Positions 37,646 through 45,361 of a stretch of 64,000 nucleotides of DNA are shown here, one piece after another (position 1 is the first letter of the stretch; the number at the start of each line of letters is the position of its first letter). Both the position numbers and the translations under genes were made by a program. The stretch spans positions 5,456,001 through 5,520,000 of the forward strand of contig NZ_CP059165.1 of NCBI RefSeq assembly GCF_013466425.1, given 5' to 3'. Under the pieces are notes generated by a model, which ran no database searches, was not told where the DNA came from, and saw only the letters and a program-made list of their open reading frames with translations. The DNA comes from Mycobacterium vicinigordonae. GTDB taxonomy: Bacteria > Actinomycetota > Actinomycetes > Mycobacteriales > Mycobacteriaceae.

Positions 37646-37669
37646 ATATCGCACATTGATGTGCGATAT
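37646..37669. promoter_or_regulatory. Perfect palindrome, putative IclR operator
   Basis: Arms ATATCGCACAT and ATGTGCGATAT around a two-base centre: 11+2+11, no mismatch. It lies in the 128-bp gap between the divergent mhp-like operon and the IclR gene. The left part (37639-37655) recurs at 722-738. The AT-rich flanks could hold both -10 regions. Confidence 0.75.
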
Positions 37670-37708
37670 ATATAGAGCTTGGCTCTCCCTCGGAGGTCTG
37701 TCAACCCC

Positions 37709-38374
37709 GTGACCGGTTCCCAGACGCTGGCCCGAGGACTCACCGCGCTGCAGCTGGTGGCCGCCTCTTCGGCCGGGCTCACCATGCAAGAGGTCGCCGA
37801 CCAGGTGGGCGTGCACCGCACCATCGCCTATCGGCTGCTGGGCACATTGGCGCAGTTCAAGCTGGTAGCCAAAGGTGGCGACGGGCGGTATCGGCCGGCC
37901 GCGGGTCTGGTGCCACTGGGCGCGTCCTTCGACCGCAACCTGCGCCAGCTGTGCCTACCGACGCTGCGCGGGCTGGCGGACGAATTGGGCACCACGGTGT
38001 CGCTGCTGGTGGCCGAGGGAGACGAGCAGGTGGCGCTCGCGGTGATCGTCCCAACCCAAGTCGCCTACCAACTCGCCTTCCACGAAGGCAGCCGATATCC
38101 GCTGGACCGGGGCGCCGCCGGAATCGCACTACTTGCGGCCATGCCACCCCGTGCCGCCGAACGCGACTTGGTTACCTCGACCCGACAGCGCGGCTGGGTC
38201 ACCACCCACGGGGAGATCGAACCGAACACCTACGGCCTGGCCGTCCCTGTTGTCCGCCCGGCGCCCTCACCGCCCACCTGCATCAACCTGATCTCGCACC
38301 GCGAAGACGTGGTGATGCGCGGCAAGGATGCCGTCATCCACGCCGCCGGGAAGTTGTCCGCGCTGTTGAGCTAG
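37709..38374 (+). CDS. IclR-family transcriptional regulator
   Basis: A 221-residue IclR-type regulator. The winged HTH lies at residues 5-60 (LARGLTALQLVAASSAGLTMQEVADQVGVHRTIAYRLLGTL), followed by an effector domain with LPTLRGLADELGTTVSLLVAEGD and YPLDRGAAGIALLAAMPP. IclR proteins commonly control aromatic degradation, as MhpR does for mhp genes. The GTG at 37709 is 11 bp after GGAGG; an in-frame TTG at 37679 is less likely. It is divergent from the mhp-like operon, and the perfect palindrome lies between them. A second flavoprotein gene follows after 19 bp. Confidence 0.9.
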   Translation: MTGSQTLARGLTALQLVAASSAGLTMQEVADQVGVHRTIAYRLLGTLAQFKLVAKGGDGRYRPAAGLVPLGASFDRNLRQLCLPTLRGLADELGTTVSLLVAEGDEQVALAVIVPTQVAYQLAFHEGSRYPLDRGAAGIALLAAMPPRAAERDLVTSTRQRGWVTTHGEIEPNTYGLAVPVVRPAPSPPTCINLISHREDVVMRGKDAVIHAAGKLSALLS

Positions 38375-38393
38375 AGGCTGGAAGGTGACACCG

Positions 38394-40055
38394 ATGCCTG
38401 AGGATCAAACCCGAGACCATGAGTACGACTCCGACCATGAGTACGACTGGGATTATGAGTACGACGTCGTCGTACTGGGTAGTGGCGGCGCCGGGCTCAC
38501 CGCCGCGCTGGCGGCCGCCACGACCGGCGCGACAGTGGCGGTGTTCGAGAAGGCGGCCACAGTCGGCGGCACCACCGCCGTCTCGGGTGGAATTGCCTGG
38601 ATTCCCGCTCACAATCGTTGCGCAGAAAGGGAATTGACGCCCGAGGATGCACTGCGTTATCTACACGCCCAGTCGTATGGCTCGATGGACAGCGACCTGG
38701 TGGACACGTTCGTGCGAACCGGACCGGTGATGCTGGACTTCGTGGAATCCCACAGCGGCCTGCGGTTCGAGGTGGCGACCGGCTTCCCCGACTACCAGCC
38801 CGAGCTACCGGGCGGCCAACCGGCAGGCGGTCGATCGCTCAGCGCGGCGCCGTTCGATCTCGGCCTACTCGGTGACTGGGCCACCAGAATCACCGCGTTT
38901 CCCGCCGACTGGTCCAACGTCGGCTTCGACGCCGAGACCCGGGCCAGGTTGCACGCCGACATCGACCGGGCCGGCGAATTGTGCGTAGCGGGGACAGCGC
39001 TAATCGCCGGATTGCTCAAGGGACTGCTGGACATCGCGGTTACCCCCCACACCGGGTCGCGCGCCACCGAACTCCTGGTCGACGAACACGGCGGTGTCTC
39101 GGGTGTGCGGATCGCCGGGCCCGAGCGAACGGAGGACGTGCGGGCGCGCCGGGGCGTCATTCTGGGCACCGGCGGATTCGAATGGGATCCGTTGTTGACG
39201 CAGGCTTTCCTGCGCGGACCCATGCACGGCGCCGTCTCCCCGCCCAACAACACCGGCGACGGGTTGCGCATGGCGATGGCGCTGGGTGCCGATCTGGCCA
39301 ACATGGGCGAGGCGTGGTGGGTACCGATCGTGCGGATTCCCGACGACACCATCGAGGGCCGGCAACGCAGCCGAAGCGTGCGTCTGGAACGCACTCGGCC
39401 GCGCAGCATCATCGTCAACCGGGCGGGTCGGCGGTTCGTCAACGAGGCCGGCGAATACAATTCGATGGCTGGGGCGTTCCACTACCTGCAGCCGGGCAAG
39501 GGTTACGTCAACGACCCCGCCTGGATGGTCTTCGACTCAATTCACTTGGGCCGCTACGGTTTCTTGGGAATCGGGCCGAACGACCCAGTACCGGAGTGGT
39601 TCTGCGAATCGGCCGACCTCGCCGAACTGAGCGCAAAAACCGGCATCGACGCAGCCGGACTCGCCGACACACTGCAGCGGTGGAACCGCAACGTCGCCGC
39701 GGGCAGTGATCCCGACTTCGGCCGTGGCTCCAGCGCTTATGACGGCTACTGGGGTGACGACAGCGCCCCCACCCTGTCCGGAAAAACGTTGGGGCCCATC
39801 GACACCGCCCCCTACTACGCGGTGCCGATCAGCGTGGGATCGATGGGTACCAAGGGCGGACCGCGGACCGACGTGGACGGCCGGGTCCTGCACGTCAACG
39901 GCCGACCAATACCCCGGCTGTTCGCGGCGGGCAACGCGATGGCCGGTGCGACCGGTCGCGCCTACGGCGGCGCTGGCGGAACTATCGGTCCGGCAATGGT
40001 TTTCGGCTATCGGGCCGGTTACACCGCGGCGACCGGCGAGTCTGTCAAGGTTTGA
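38394..40055 (+). CDS. Second KstD/fumarate-reductase-like FAD-binding dehydrogenase
   Basis: A 553-residue flavoprotein with DVVVLGSGGAGLTAALAAA, EKAATVGGTTAVSGGIAWIP, RGVILGTGGFEWD and a C-terminal NAMAGATGRAYGGAGGTIGPAM. It keeps the overall KstD plan and the Tyr pair (APYYAVPISVG) but is clearly diverged from the copy at 32413. The ATG at 38394 follows GGAAGG. Residues 9-25 are an unusual acidic Tyr-rich run coded by an 18-bp repeat. It probably shares the IclR transcript; its end overlaps the convergent kinase gene by 11 bp. Confidence 0.87.
   Translation: MPEDQTRDHEYDSDHEYDWDYEYDVVVLGSGGAGLTAALAAATTGATVAVFEKAATVGGTTAVSGGIAWIPAHNRCAERELTPEDALRYLHAQSYGSMDSDLVDTFVRTGPVMLDFVESHSGLRFEVATGFPDYQPELPGGQPAGGRSLSAAPFDLGLLGDWATRITAFPADWSNVGFDAETRARLHADIDRAGELCVAGTALIAGLLKGLLDIAVTPHTGSRATELLVDEHGGVSGVRIAGPERTEDVRARRGVILGTGGFEWDPLLTQAFLRGPMHGAVSPPNNTGDGLRMAMALGADLANMGEAWWVPIVRIPDDTIEGRQRSRSVRLERTRPRSIIVNRAGRRFVNEAGEYNSMAGAFHYLQPGKGYVNDPAWMVFDSIHLGRYGFLGIGPNDPVPEWFCESADLAELSAKTGIDAAGLADTLQRWNRNVAAGSDPDFGRGSSAYDGYWGDDSAPTLSGKTLGPIDTAPYYAVPISVGSMGTKGGPRTDVDGRVLHVNGRPIPRLFAAGNAMAGATGRAYGGAGGTIGPAMVFGYRAGYTAATGESVKV
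38418..38465 (+). repeat. 18-bp tandem repeat in coding sequence
   Basis: Two full copies and one partial copy of an 18-bp unit (CATGAGTACGACTCCGAC and variants) code for the repeated peptide HEYDSD / HEYDWD / YEYD at the start of the flavoprotein. It lies just before the FAD-binding strand, so copy number could vary without disturbing the fold. Confidence 0.75.
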
Positions 40056-41262
40056 GTGCCAGCTCGACACAGACGTGCGTGCCCGGGGGCGCGTCCAGGA
40101 AGACGAAGGTGCCGCCCGCGGCGTCGACCCTGGCCCGGTGCGAAGCCAACCCGATATGCCCCTCCCCCAACCGCCGCGCCATCGTGTCCCCGCTGACACC
40201 CACACCGTCATCAGAGACCTCCAGCACACAAACCCCATCAGCGACACGCAAACTCACCGAAGCATGCACAGCCCCGGAATGACGCACCACATTCGACAAC
40301 AACTCCCGCGCCGCCGCGAACACGATCGGGTCGATCTCGTTTCGCACCGGATAGTCAATATCGGTACTCACCTCGATACCCGAGCGCTTGGCCGTAAACC
40401 CCGCCAACTGCTCCACCGCAGCACCCAACCCAACCTGCTCAAGAACCGCCGGATGCAGCTCGAACGTGGCCTGCCGCAACCGCTCCGAGGCACTGTGCAG
40501 ACCCGACAAAGCACGACTCACCCGCTCGTCATCGGGATCATCCAAGGACAACTCCACCAACTCCTGACGCGCGACCAGCACGTCCTGCAACGGCCCATCG
40601 TGAATGGCCTCCGAGATCCGGCGCTGCAACTCCTCCGACGCCGTCATCGTCTGCGCCAGCAACTCCTCACGCAACGCACTCAGCCCCGCCACCGAGCGGA
40701 CATGCCGTTCCTCGATGCGCACCACCACCAACGCCGTACCGCACAAAAACGCATACAGCGCGAATCGAAAGACGGCTTCGGGCCAGCCGATCGCGCGCAC
40801 CATCACAGGATCCTCGACAACGGCCAAAGCGAATCCGACCAACGTGAAGGCCAGCACCACCGCTGCCCGCCGGGTCGACACGTCGAGGCCAACCAGCACC
40901 GGCAACAGAGTCATGATCAGCAACGGGTAGATCCCGTCGGTGGACTGCATCTGAAACCCGGTCAGGGCCACCACATCGATCGCGATGAACGCGAACGGTT
41001 CAAACCGGCGCACTCCGACCAGCCGGCCCATCCCCACCCAACGGCGTGACGGGGCGAAGGCCATTACCACCGAACACACTGCGATGAACGCGTAAACGAC
41101 GATCAGCACGGTTTGCTGAGGCCACTCCGACTGCCGGGTGCCGATGAGCATGGCTGCCACCATGAGGGCCACCACCCCGACCCGTAACACCGATGCAATC
41201 CGGTATGAGCGCAACCGGTGCACACTACGAACGCGCTCCAATTCCACGTCGCTGGTCGACAC
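40045..41262 (-). CDS. NarL-type sensor histidine kinase 1
   Basis: A 405-residue membrane histidine kinase of the HisKA_3 (NarX/DesK) class. The N-terminal 170 residues hold about six hydrophobic segments (VLRVGVVALMVAAMLIG, LLIMTLLPVLVG and others) with little periplasmic sequence. The phosphoacceptor His is in EAIHDGPLQDV, the N-box in AARELLSNVVRHSG and the G-boxes in DDGVGV and GHIGLASH. The GTG at 41262 is divergent from the response regulator at 41351. The C-terminal half is nearly identical in DNA to kinase 2, while the sensor parts differ. Confidence 0.9.
   Translation of the reverse strand: MSTSDVELERVRSVHRLRSYRIASVLRVGVVALMVAAMLIGTRQSEWPQQTVLIVVYAFIAVCSVVMAFAPSRRWVGMGRLVGVRRFEPFAFIAIDVVALTGFQMQSTDGIYPLLIMTLLPVLVGLDVSTRRAAVVLAFTLVGFALAVVEDPVMVRAIGWPEAVFRFALYAFLCGTALVVVRIEERHVRSVAGLSALREELLAQTMTASEELQRRISEAIHDGPLQDVLVARQELVELSLDDPDDERVSRALSGLHSASERLRQATFELHPAVLEQVGLGAAVEQLAGFTAKRSGIEVSTDIDYPVRNEIDPIVFAAARELLSNVVRHSGAVHASVSLRVADGVCVLEVSDDGVGVSGDTMARRLGEGHIGLASHRARVDAAGGTFVFLDAPPGTHVCVELALKP
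40072..40618. repeat. Long direct repeat, copy 1 (kinase C-terminal half)
   Basis: Aligned base by base with 42034-42580 (offset 1962), these 547 bp differ at only two places that I can find (40131 and 40396). Similarity continues with more mismatches to about 40700. Outside this stretch the two kinase genes are clearly diverged. Confidence 0.85.
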
Positions 41263-41350
41263 ACGAACACCGTACTCACGGCGCCCTAGGTCGGAGCCGG
41301 TCCGGCGATTGCGAACAGTTCTTTGCCTGCCAGCCGCTAGACTTTGCACC

Positions 41351-42004
41351 ATGGTCGGCGCTGTGACGCCCGAAAAGGTGCGCGTGGTGGTCGGCGATGA
41401 TCACCCGCTATTCCGCGAGGGCGTGGTGCGCGCGCTGTCGTTGAGTGGCTCGGTGAGCGTCGTCGGCGAAGCGGATGATGGCGCGGGCGCCCTCGAGCTG
41501 ATCAAGGAACACCGACCCGACGTCGCGCTGCTGGACTACCGCATGCCCGGGATGGACGGAGCGCAGGTGGCCGCGGCGGTGCGCAACAACGACCTGCCGA
41601 CCCGGGTGCTGCTGATTTCGGCGCACGACGAAGCCGCGATCGTGTATCAGGCGCTGCAACAGGGTGCGGCCGGATTTCTGCTCAAGGACTCCACTCGCAC
41701 CGAGATCGTCAAAGCGGTGCTCGATTGCGCGCAGGGCCGCGATGTAGTAGCGCCCTCGCTGGTCGGCGGGCTGGCCGGCGAGATCCGGCAGCGCGCCGCA
41801 CCAAACACTCCGGTGCTCAGCGCGCGCGAACGCGAAGTGCTGCAACGCATTTCCCGCGGCCAGAGCATCCCCGCGATTGCCGCCGAGCTGTATGTGGCGC
41901 CGTCGACGGTCAAGACGCACGTGCAACGCCTCTACGAGAAGCTCGGTGTCAGCGACCGCGCCGCTGCTGTTGCTGAGGCGATGCGCCAGCGGCTGCTGGA
42001 CTAG
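41351..42004 (+). CDS. NarL/LuxR-family response regulator
   Basis: A 217-residue response regulator. The receiver domain has the acidic pair in VVGDDHPLFRE, the phosphoacceptor Asp in VALLDYRMPGMDG, and Lys in FLLKDSTRTE. The C-terminal LuxR HTH reads LSAREREVLQRISRGQS, then YVAPSTVKTHVQRLYEKLGV. It is divergent from kinase 1 (88 bp) and convergent with kinase 2, where the two stop codons share the bases CTAG. It is the only regulator for both kinases in view, so both probably phosphorylate it. The ATG at 41351 is preferred. Confidence 0.92.
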   Translation: MVGAVTPEKVRVVVGDDHPLFREGVVRALSLSGSVSVVGEADDGAGALELIKEHRPDVALLDYRMPGMDGAQVAAAVRNNDLPTRVLLISAHDEAAIVYQALQQGAAGFLLKDSTRTEIVKAVLDCAQGRDVVAPSLVGGLAGEIRQRAAPNTPVLSAREREVLQRISRGQSIPAIAAELYVAPSTVKTHVQRLYEKLGVSDRAAAVAEAMRQRLLD

Positions 42005-43236
42005 CCGCCGGTCCGCAACGGCAGTCGCACACGGACGTGCGTGCCCGGGGGCGCGTCCAGGAAGACGAAGGTGCCGCCCGCGGCGTCGACCCGGGCCCGG
42101 TGCGAAGCCAACCCGATATGCCCCTCCCCCAACCGCCGCGCCATCGTGTCCCCGCTGACACCCACACCGTCATCAGAGACCTCCAGCACACAAACCCCAT
42201 CAGCGACACGCAAACTCACCGAAGCATGCACAGCCCCGGAATGACGCACCACATTCGACAACAACTCCCGCGCCGCCGCGAACACGATCGGGTCGATCTC
42301 GTTTCGCACCGGATAGTCAATATCGGTACTCACCTCGATACCCGAGCGCTTGGCCGTGAACCCCGCCAACTGCTCCACCGCAGCACCCAACCCAACCTGC
42401 TCAAGAACCGCCGGATGCAGCTCGAACGTGGCCTGCCGCAACCGCTCCGAGGCACTGTGCAGACCCGACAAAGCACGACTCACCCGCTCGTCATCGGGAT
42501 CATCCAAGGACAACTCCACCAACTCCTGACGCGCGACCAGCACGTCCTGCAACGGCCCATCGTGAATGGCCTCCGAGATCTGACGCTGCAACTCCTCCGA
42601 CGCCGTCATCGTCTGCGCCAGCAACTCCTCACGCAACGTACACAGCCCTGCCACCGAGCGGACATGCCGTTCCTCGATGCGCACCATCACCAACGCCGCC
42701 ACGCATAGAAACGCATAGAACCCGAACAGGAACCCGGTATCCGGCCAGCCGATCGCCCGCTTTTGCAGATGGTCCTGTATCCCGGCGAAGGCGAACCCGA
42801 CCACGGTGCAAGCCAGCAACAGTGCTGCCCGGCGTGTGGACATGTCCACCCCGACCAGCACCGGCAACAGGATCATGATCAGCAGCGGATAAATCCCATC
42901 ACTGGACAGCATCTGCAGGGCGGTCAATACGACAACGTCGATCGCGATGAAGGCGACTGGCTCCATCGGGCTCACGTCGCCGAAGCGGTTCCACCCGAAG
43001 CGCGCAAACGGCGCGAACGCCAGGATCAGCGCGCTGACGCAGGCGAGTGCATAGAAGACGACCAGCGTTGTCTGCCCGCCCCATTCGGACCGCGGGCTGG
43101 CCAGCACCATGGCGCCCACAACGAAGGCCAGAACACCGATCCGCAGCACGGCGACCACACGGTAGGAGCGCAGCGCATGAACCCTGCGCACGCGCTCCAT
43201 TTCCCGGTCGCCGGCCCGCCCTGAAGCACTGGCCAC
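42001..43236 (-). CDS. NarL-type sensor histidine kinase 2
   Basis: A 411-residue paralogue of kinase 1 with the same plan: about six membrane segments, then HisKA_3 (EAIHDGPLQDV) and HATPase boxes. The sensor part differs in detail, for example FAPFARFGWNRFGDVSPMEP and GIQDHLQKRAIGW. It starts with GTG at 43236, only 13 bp after the stop of the KimA-like transporter, so it is most likely co-transcribed with the two transporters. This ties the two-component system to ion transport. The 3' half is the second copy of the long direct repeat. Confidence 0.9.
   Translation of the reverse strand: MASASGRAGDREMERVRRVHALRSYRVVAVLRIGVLAFVVGAMVLASPRSEWGGQTTLVVFYALACVSALILAFAPFARFGWNRFGDVSPMEPVAFIAIDVVVLTALQMLSSDGIYPLLIMILLPVLVGVDMSTRRAALLLACTVVGFAFAGIQDHLQKRAIGWPDTGFLFGFYAFLCVAALVMVRIEERHVRSVAGLCTLREELLAQTMTASEELQRQISEAIHDGPLQDVLVARQELVELSLDDPDDERVSRALSGLHSASERLRQATFELHPAVLEQVGLGAAVEQLAGFTAKRSGIEVSTDIDYPVRNEIDPIVFAAARELLSNVVRHSGAVHASVSLRVADGVCVLEVSDDGVGVSGDTMARRLGEGHIGLASHRARVDAAGGTFVFLDAPPGTHVRVRLPLRTGG
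42034..42580. repeat. Long direct repeat, copy 2 (kinase C-terminal half)
   Basis: Second copy of the 547-bp repeat described at 40072-40618; differences at 42093 and 42358. Both copies lie on the same strand with the response regulator between them, so recombination between them would delete that gene. Confidence 0.85.
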
Positions 43237-43249
43237 CGAAATACCGTAC

Positions 43250-45277
43250 TCACATAACGGGCTGCTGTTGGGAGTCGTGCACTGCTCCCTCAGTCACAGG
43301 GCGCGACGGACGGATGCCGACCGCCGCGGACCGCGACGCACGCTGTTCGGTTTCCGCCCGCGCGATCCGCGACTCGATGTCGTAGGGCACGATGATCGCG
43401 GTCGCACCGCGGATACGGCTGACGGCGCGCGCCATCTTGTCTGCGGTGCGGTCGTGCAGCAACCGACCCAGCAGCGGCGAGTAGGTTCGGCGCGGCAACA
43501 GGACGGTCACCTTGCTGTCGGGATGCTCACGGAGCACCTGGGCGACCAACTCGTACGCGGACTTGCCCAGATGGCGATCCGGGCAGTCGACCATGCGCAG
43601 TTCGGTGTCGTGCTCGAAGCGCTCCCAGCGTTGCCGGAGCAGCGCGGCATGATCGGCGTCGATGACGAAGTGCACCGCGGTCAGTTCGTCGGCGTGCAGC
43701 CCGTTTCCGTAGCGCAGTGCTTCGATCTCGGCGAGGTCGACGGTGTCCACGAAAATCAGCACCCGTAGTCGCGCGTGCTTGGCTACCTCCGGAGGTTCGG
43801 TCCGCGACATCTCCAAAACTGATGCTTCCGAACGGTATTGGCGATTCAGCCGCATCAGGAACAGCACCAGTAGCGGGAAGATGACCACCACCAGCCAGGC
43901 GCCCTCGGTAAATTTGGCCACCGCGAAGATGCCCACCACAACCGTTGACAGGATTCCGGCCGCTAGGTTGACCGCCAACTTCGGGCGCCACCGCCGGCCG
44001 CGATGAACCAGATGGTGCTTGGTCATCCCGTACCCGGCCATCGAGAAGCCGGTGAATACCCCGATGGCGTAGAACGGCACCAACGCGGTTACCGAACCTT
44101 CGGTGACCAGCAGCAGCGCCACCGCCAGCGCCGCCAAGGTGATGATGCCGTTGGAGAAGACCAGGCGATGCCCCCTCTTCATCAGCGGCCGCGGCAAGAA
44201 CCGGTCCTCGGCGACGAAGCTAGCCAGCCCCGGGAAGCCGTTGAAGCTGGTATTGCACCCGGTGAACAAGATGGCGGCGGTCGACGCCTGCACCAGGAAG
44301 TACAGAGTGTTGCCGAGGGCGCCTTGCCCGAAGACGGCGCGGGTGATCTCGGAGAGCATTGACGGATATTCGTGCAGATAAGGCGTGGCGTGGGTGACGT
44401 GCGCCAGCCAGGCAACCCCGGCCAGCAGGAAGCCCAGGATGCAGGCCATCACGGTCAGCACCCGGCGCGCGTTGATGCCCTCGGGTTTGCGGAAGCTGTC
44501 GACGGTGTTGGAAATCGCCTCGACACCGGTCAACGATGTACCACCGTTGGCGAACGCCCGCAGCACGACCAGCACGGTCGCACCCATAACCAGCCCGCTG
44601 CCATGATGCACCGGGACCGCACCGACGAGCTTGTGAGGATCGTATTTCGGTAAGCCCCAGATGATTTCACGAACTAATCCGGTCAGGATGGTCAGGGTGA
44701 TCATGACGACGAACGAGTACGTGGTGATCGCGAACGCCCGGCCCGACCGCCGCAACCCCCGCAGGTTGGTCAGACACATCAGCACCACCACGCCCACGGT
44801 GAGCTCCAGGTGGTAGGGACGCAGCGCCGGGATCGCGGAGACGACCGCCAACGTCCCGGCCGCGGGCTGCACAGCCACCGTCACCACGTAGTCGATGAGC
44901 AGCGCTGCCGCCGCGACCTGCGCCGTACGGGGACCGAAGTTCTCCCGCGCTACCAGGTAGGCGCCGCCGGCCCGGGTGTAGGTCGTGACGACCTGGCGGT
45001 ACGACGCGGTGACCAGCACCAGGATCAGCAGCACGACTCCGGTGATCGGCAGCAACAAGGTGAACGCTGCCATGCCGGCCGCCGGCAACAGCTCGATCAT
45101 CACCTGCTCCGGCCCATAGGCGGTTGAGGAGATTGCATCGGGCGAAAGTGCGCCCAGCGCAATGTGGTTCGACAATCTTTCGGAGTCGAGTTGATCGCTG
45201 GTCAGTGTCTTTCCGAGGAAGATCCGCTTCCATCGGTCGGCAAATGACTGCGGTATACCGCCAGCCTGAGTCGTCAC
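43250..45277 (-). CDS. KimA-like APC-superfamily transporter 1 (potassium/amino acid)
   Basis: A 675-residue membrane protein: some 12 hydrophobic segments up to residue 460, then a soluble C-terminal domain of about 200 residues. LSPDAISSTAYGPEQ near residue 45 corresponds to the segment conserved in KimA (YdaO), the potassium importer of the APC superfamily; ASYRQVVTTYTRAGGAYLVARENFG and EAISNTVDSFRKPEG are also typical. The M. tuberculosis relative Rv2690c stands beside the trk genes ceoB/ceoC, which supports a potassium role. It is 84 bp after its paralogue and 13 bp before kinase 2. Amino-acid transport remains possible. Confidence 0.85.
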   Translation of the reverse strand: MTTQAGGIPQSFADRWKRIFLGKTLTSDQLDSERLSNHIALGALSPDAISSTAYGPEQVMIELLPAAGMAAFTLLLPITGVVLLILVLVTASYRQVVTTYTRAGGAYLVARENFGPRTAQVAAAALLIDYVVTVAVQPAAGTLAVVSAIPALRPYHLELTVGVVVLMCLTNLRGLRRSGRAFAITTYSFVVMITLTILTGLVREIIWGLPKYDPHKLVGAVPVHHGSGLVMGATVLVVLRAFANGGTSLTGVEAISNTVDSFRKPEGINARRVLTVMACILGFLLAGVAWLAHVTHATPYLHEYPSMLSEITRAVFGQGALGNTLYFLVQASTAAILFTGCNTSFNGFPGLASFVAEDRFLPRPLMKRGHRLVFSNGIITLAALAVALLLVTEGSVTALVPFYAIGVFTGFSMAGYGMTKHHLVHRGRRWRPKLAVNLAAGILSTVVVGIFAVAKFTEGAWLVVVIFPLLVLFLMRLNRQYRSEASVLEMSRTEPPEVAKHARLRVLIFVDTVDLAEIEALRYGNGLHADELTAVHFVIDADHAALLRQRWERFEHDTELRMVDCPDRHLGKSAYELVAQVLREHPDSKVTVLLPRRTYSPLLGRLLHDRTADKMARAVSRIRGATAIIVPYDIESRIARAETEQRASRSAAVGIRPSRPVTEGAVHDSQQQPVM

Positions 45278-45361
45278 AATAGGTTCGCTTTCTTGGAGAA
45301 CGTCGTGCTTGTTCCGGCGTGCACGGCCAATGGTTCGACGCCGGAGGGACGGCCTGCAGGT

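Noticed and set aside
40045..43236. The kinase repeat as a mobile element
   Set aside because: The repeat is coding, in frame in both genes, has no terminal inverted repeats and no transposase; gene conversion explains it better.
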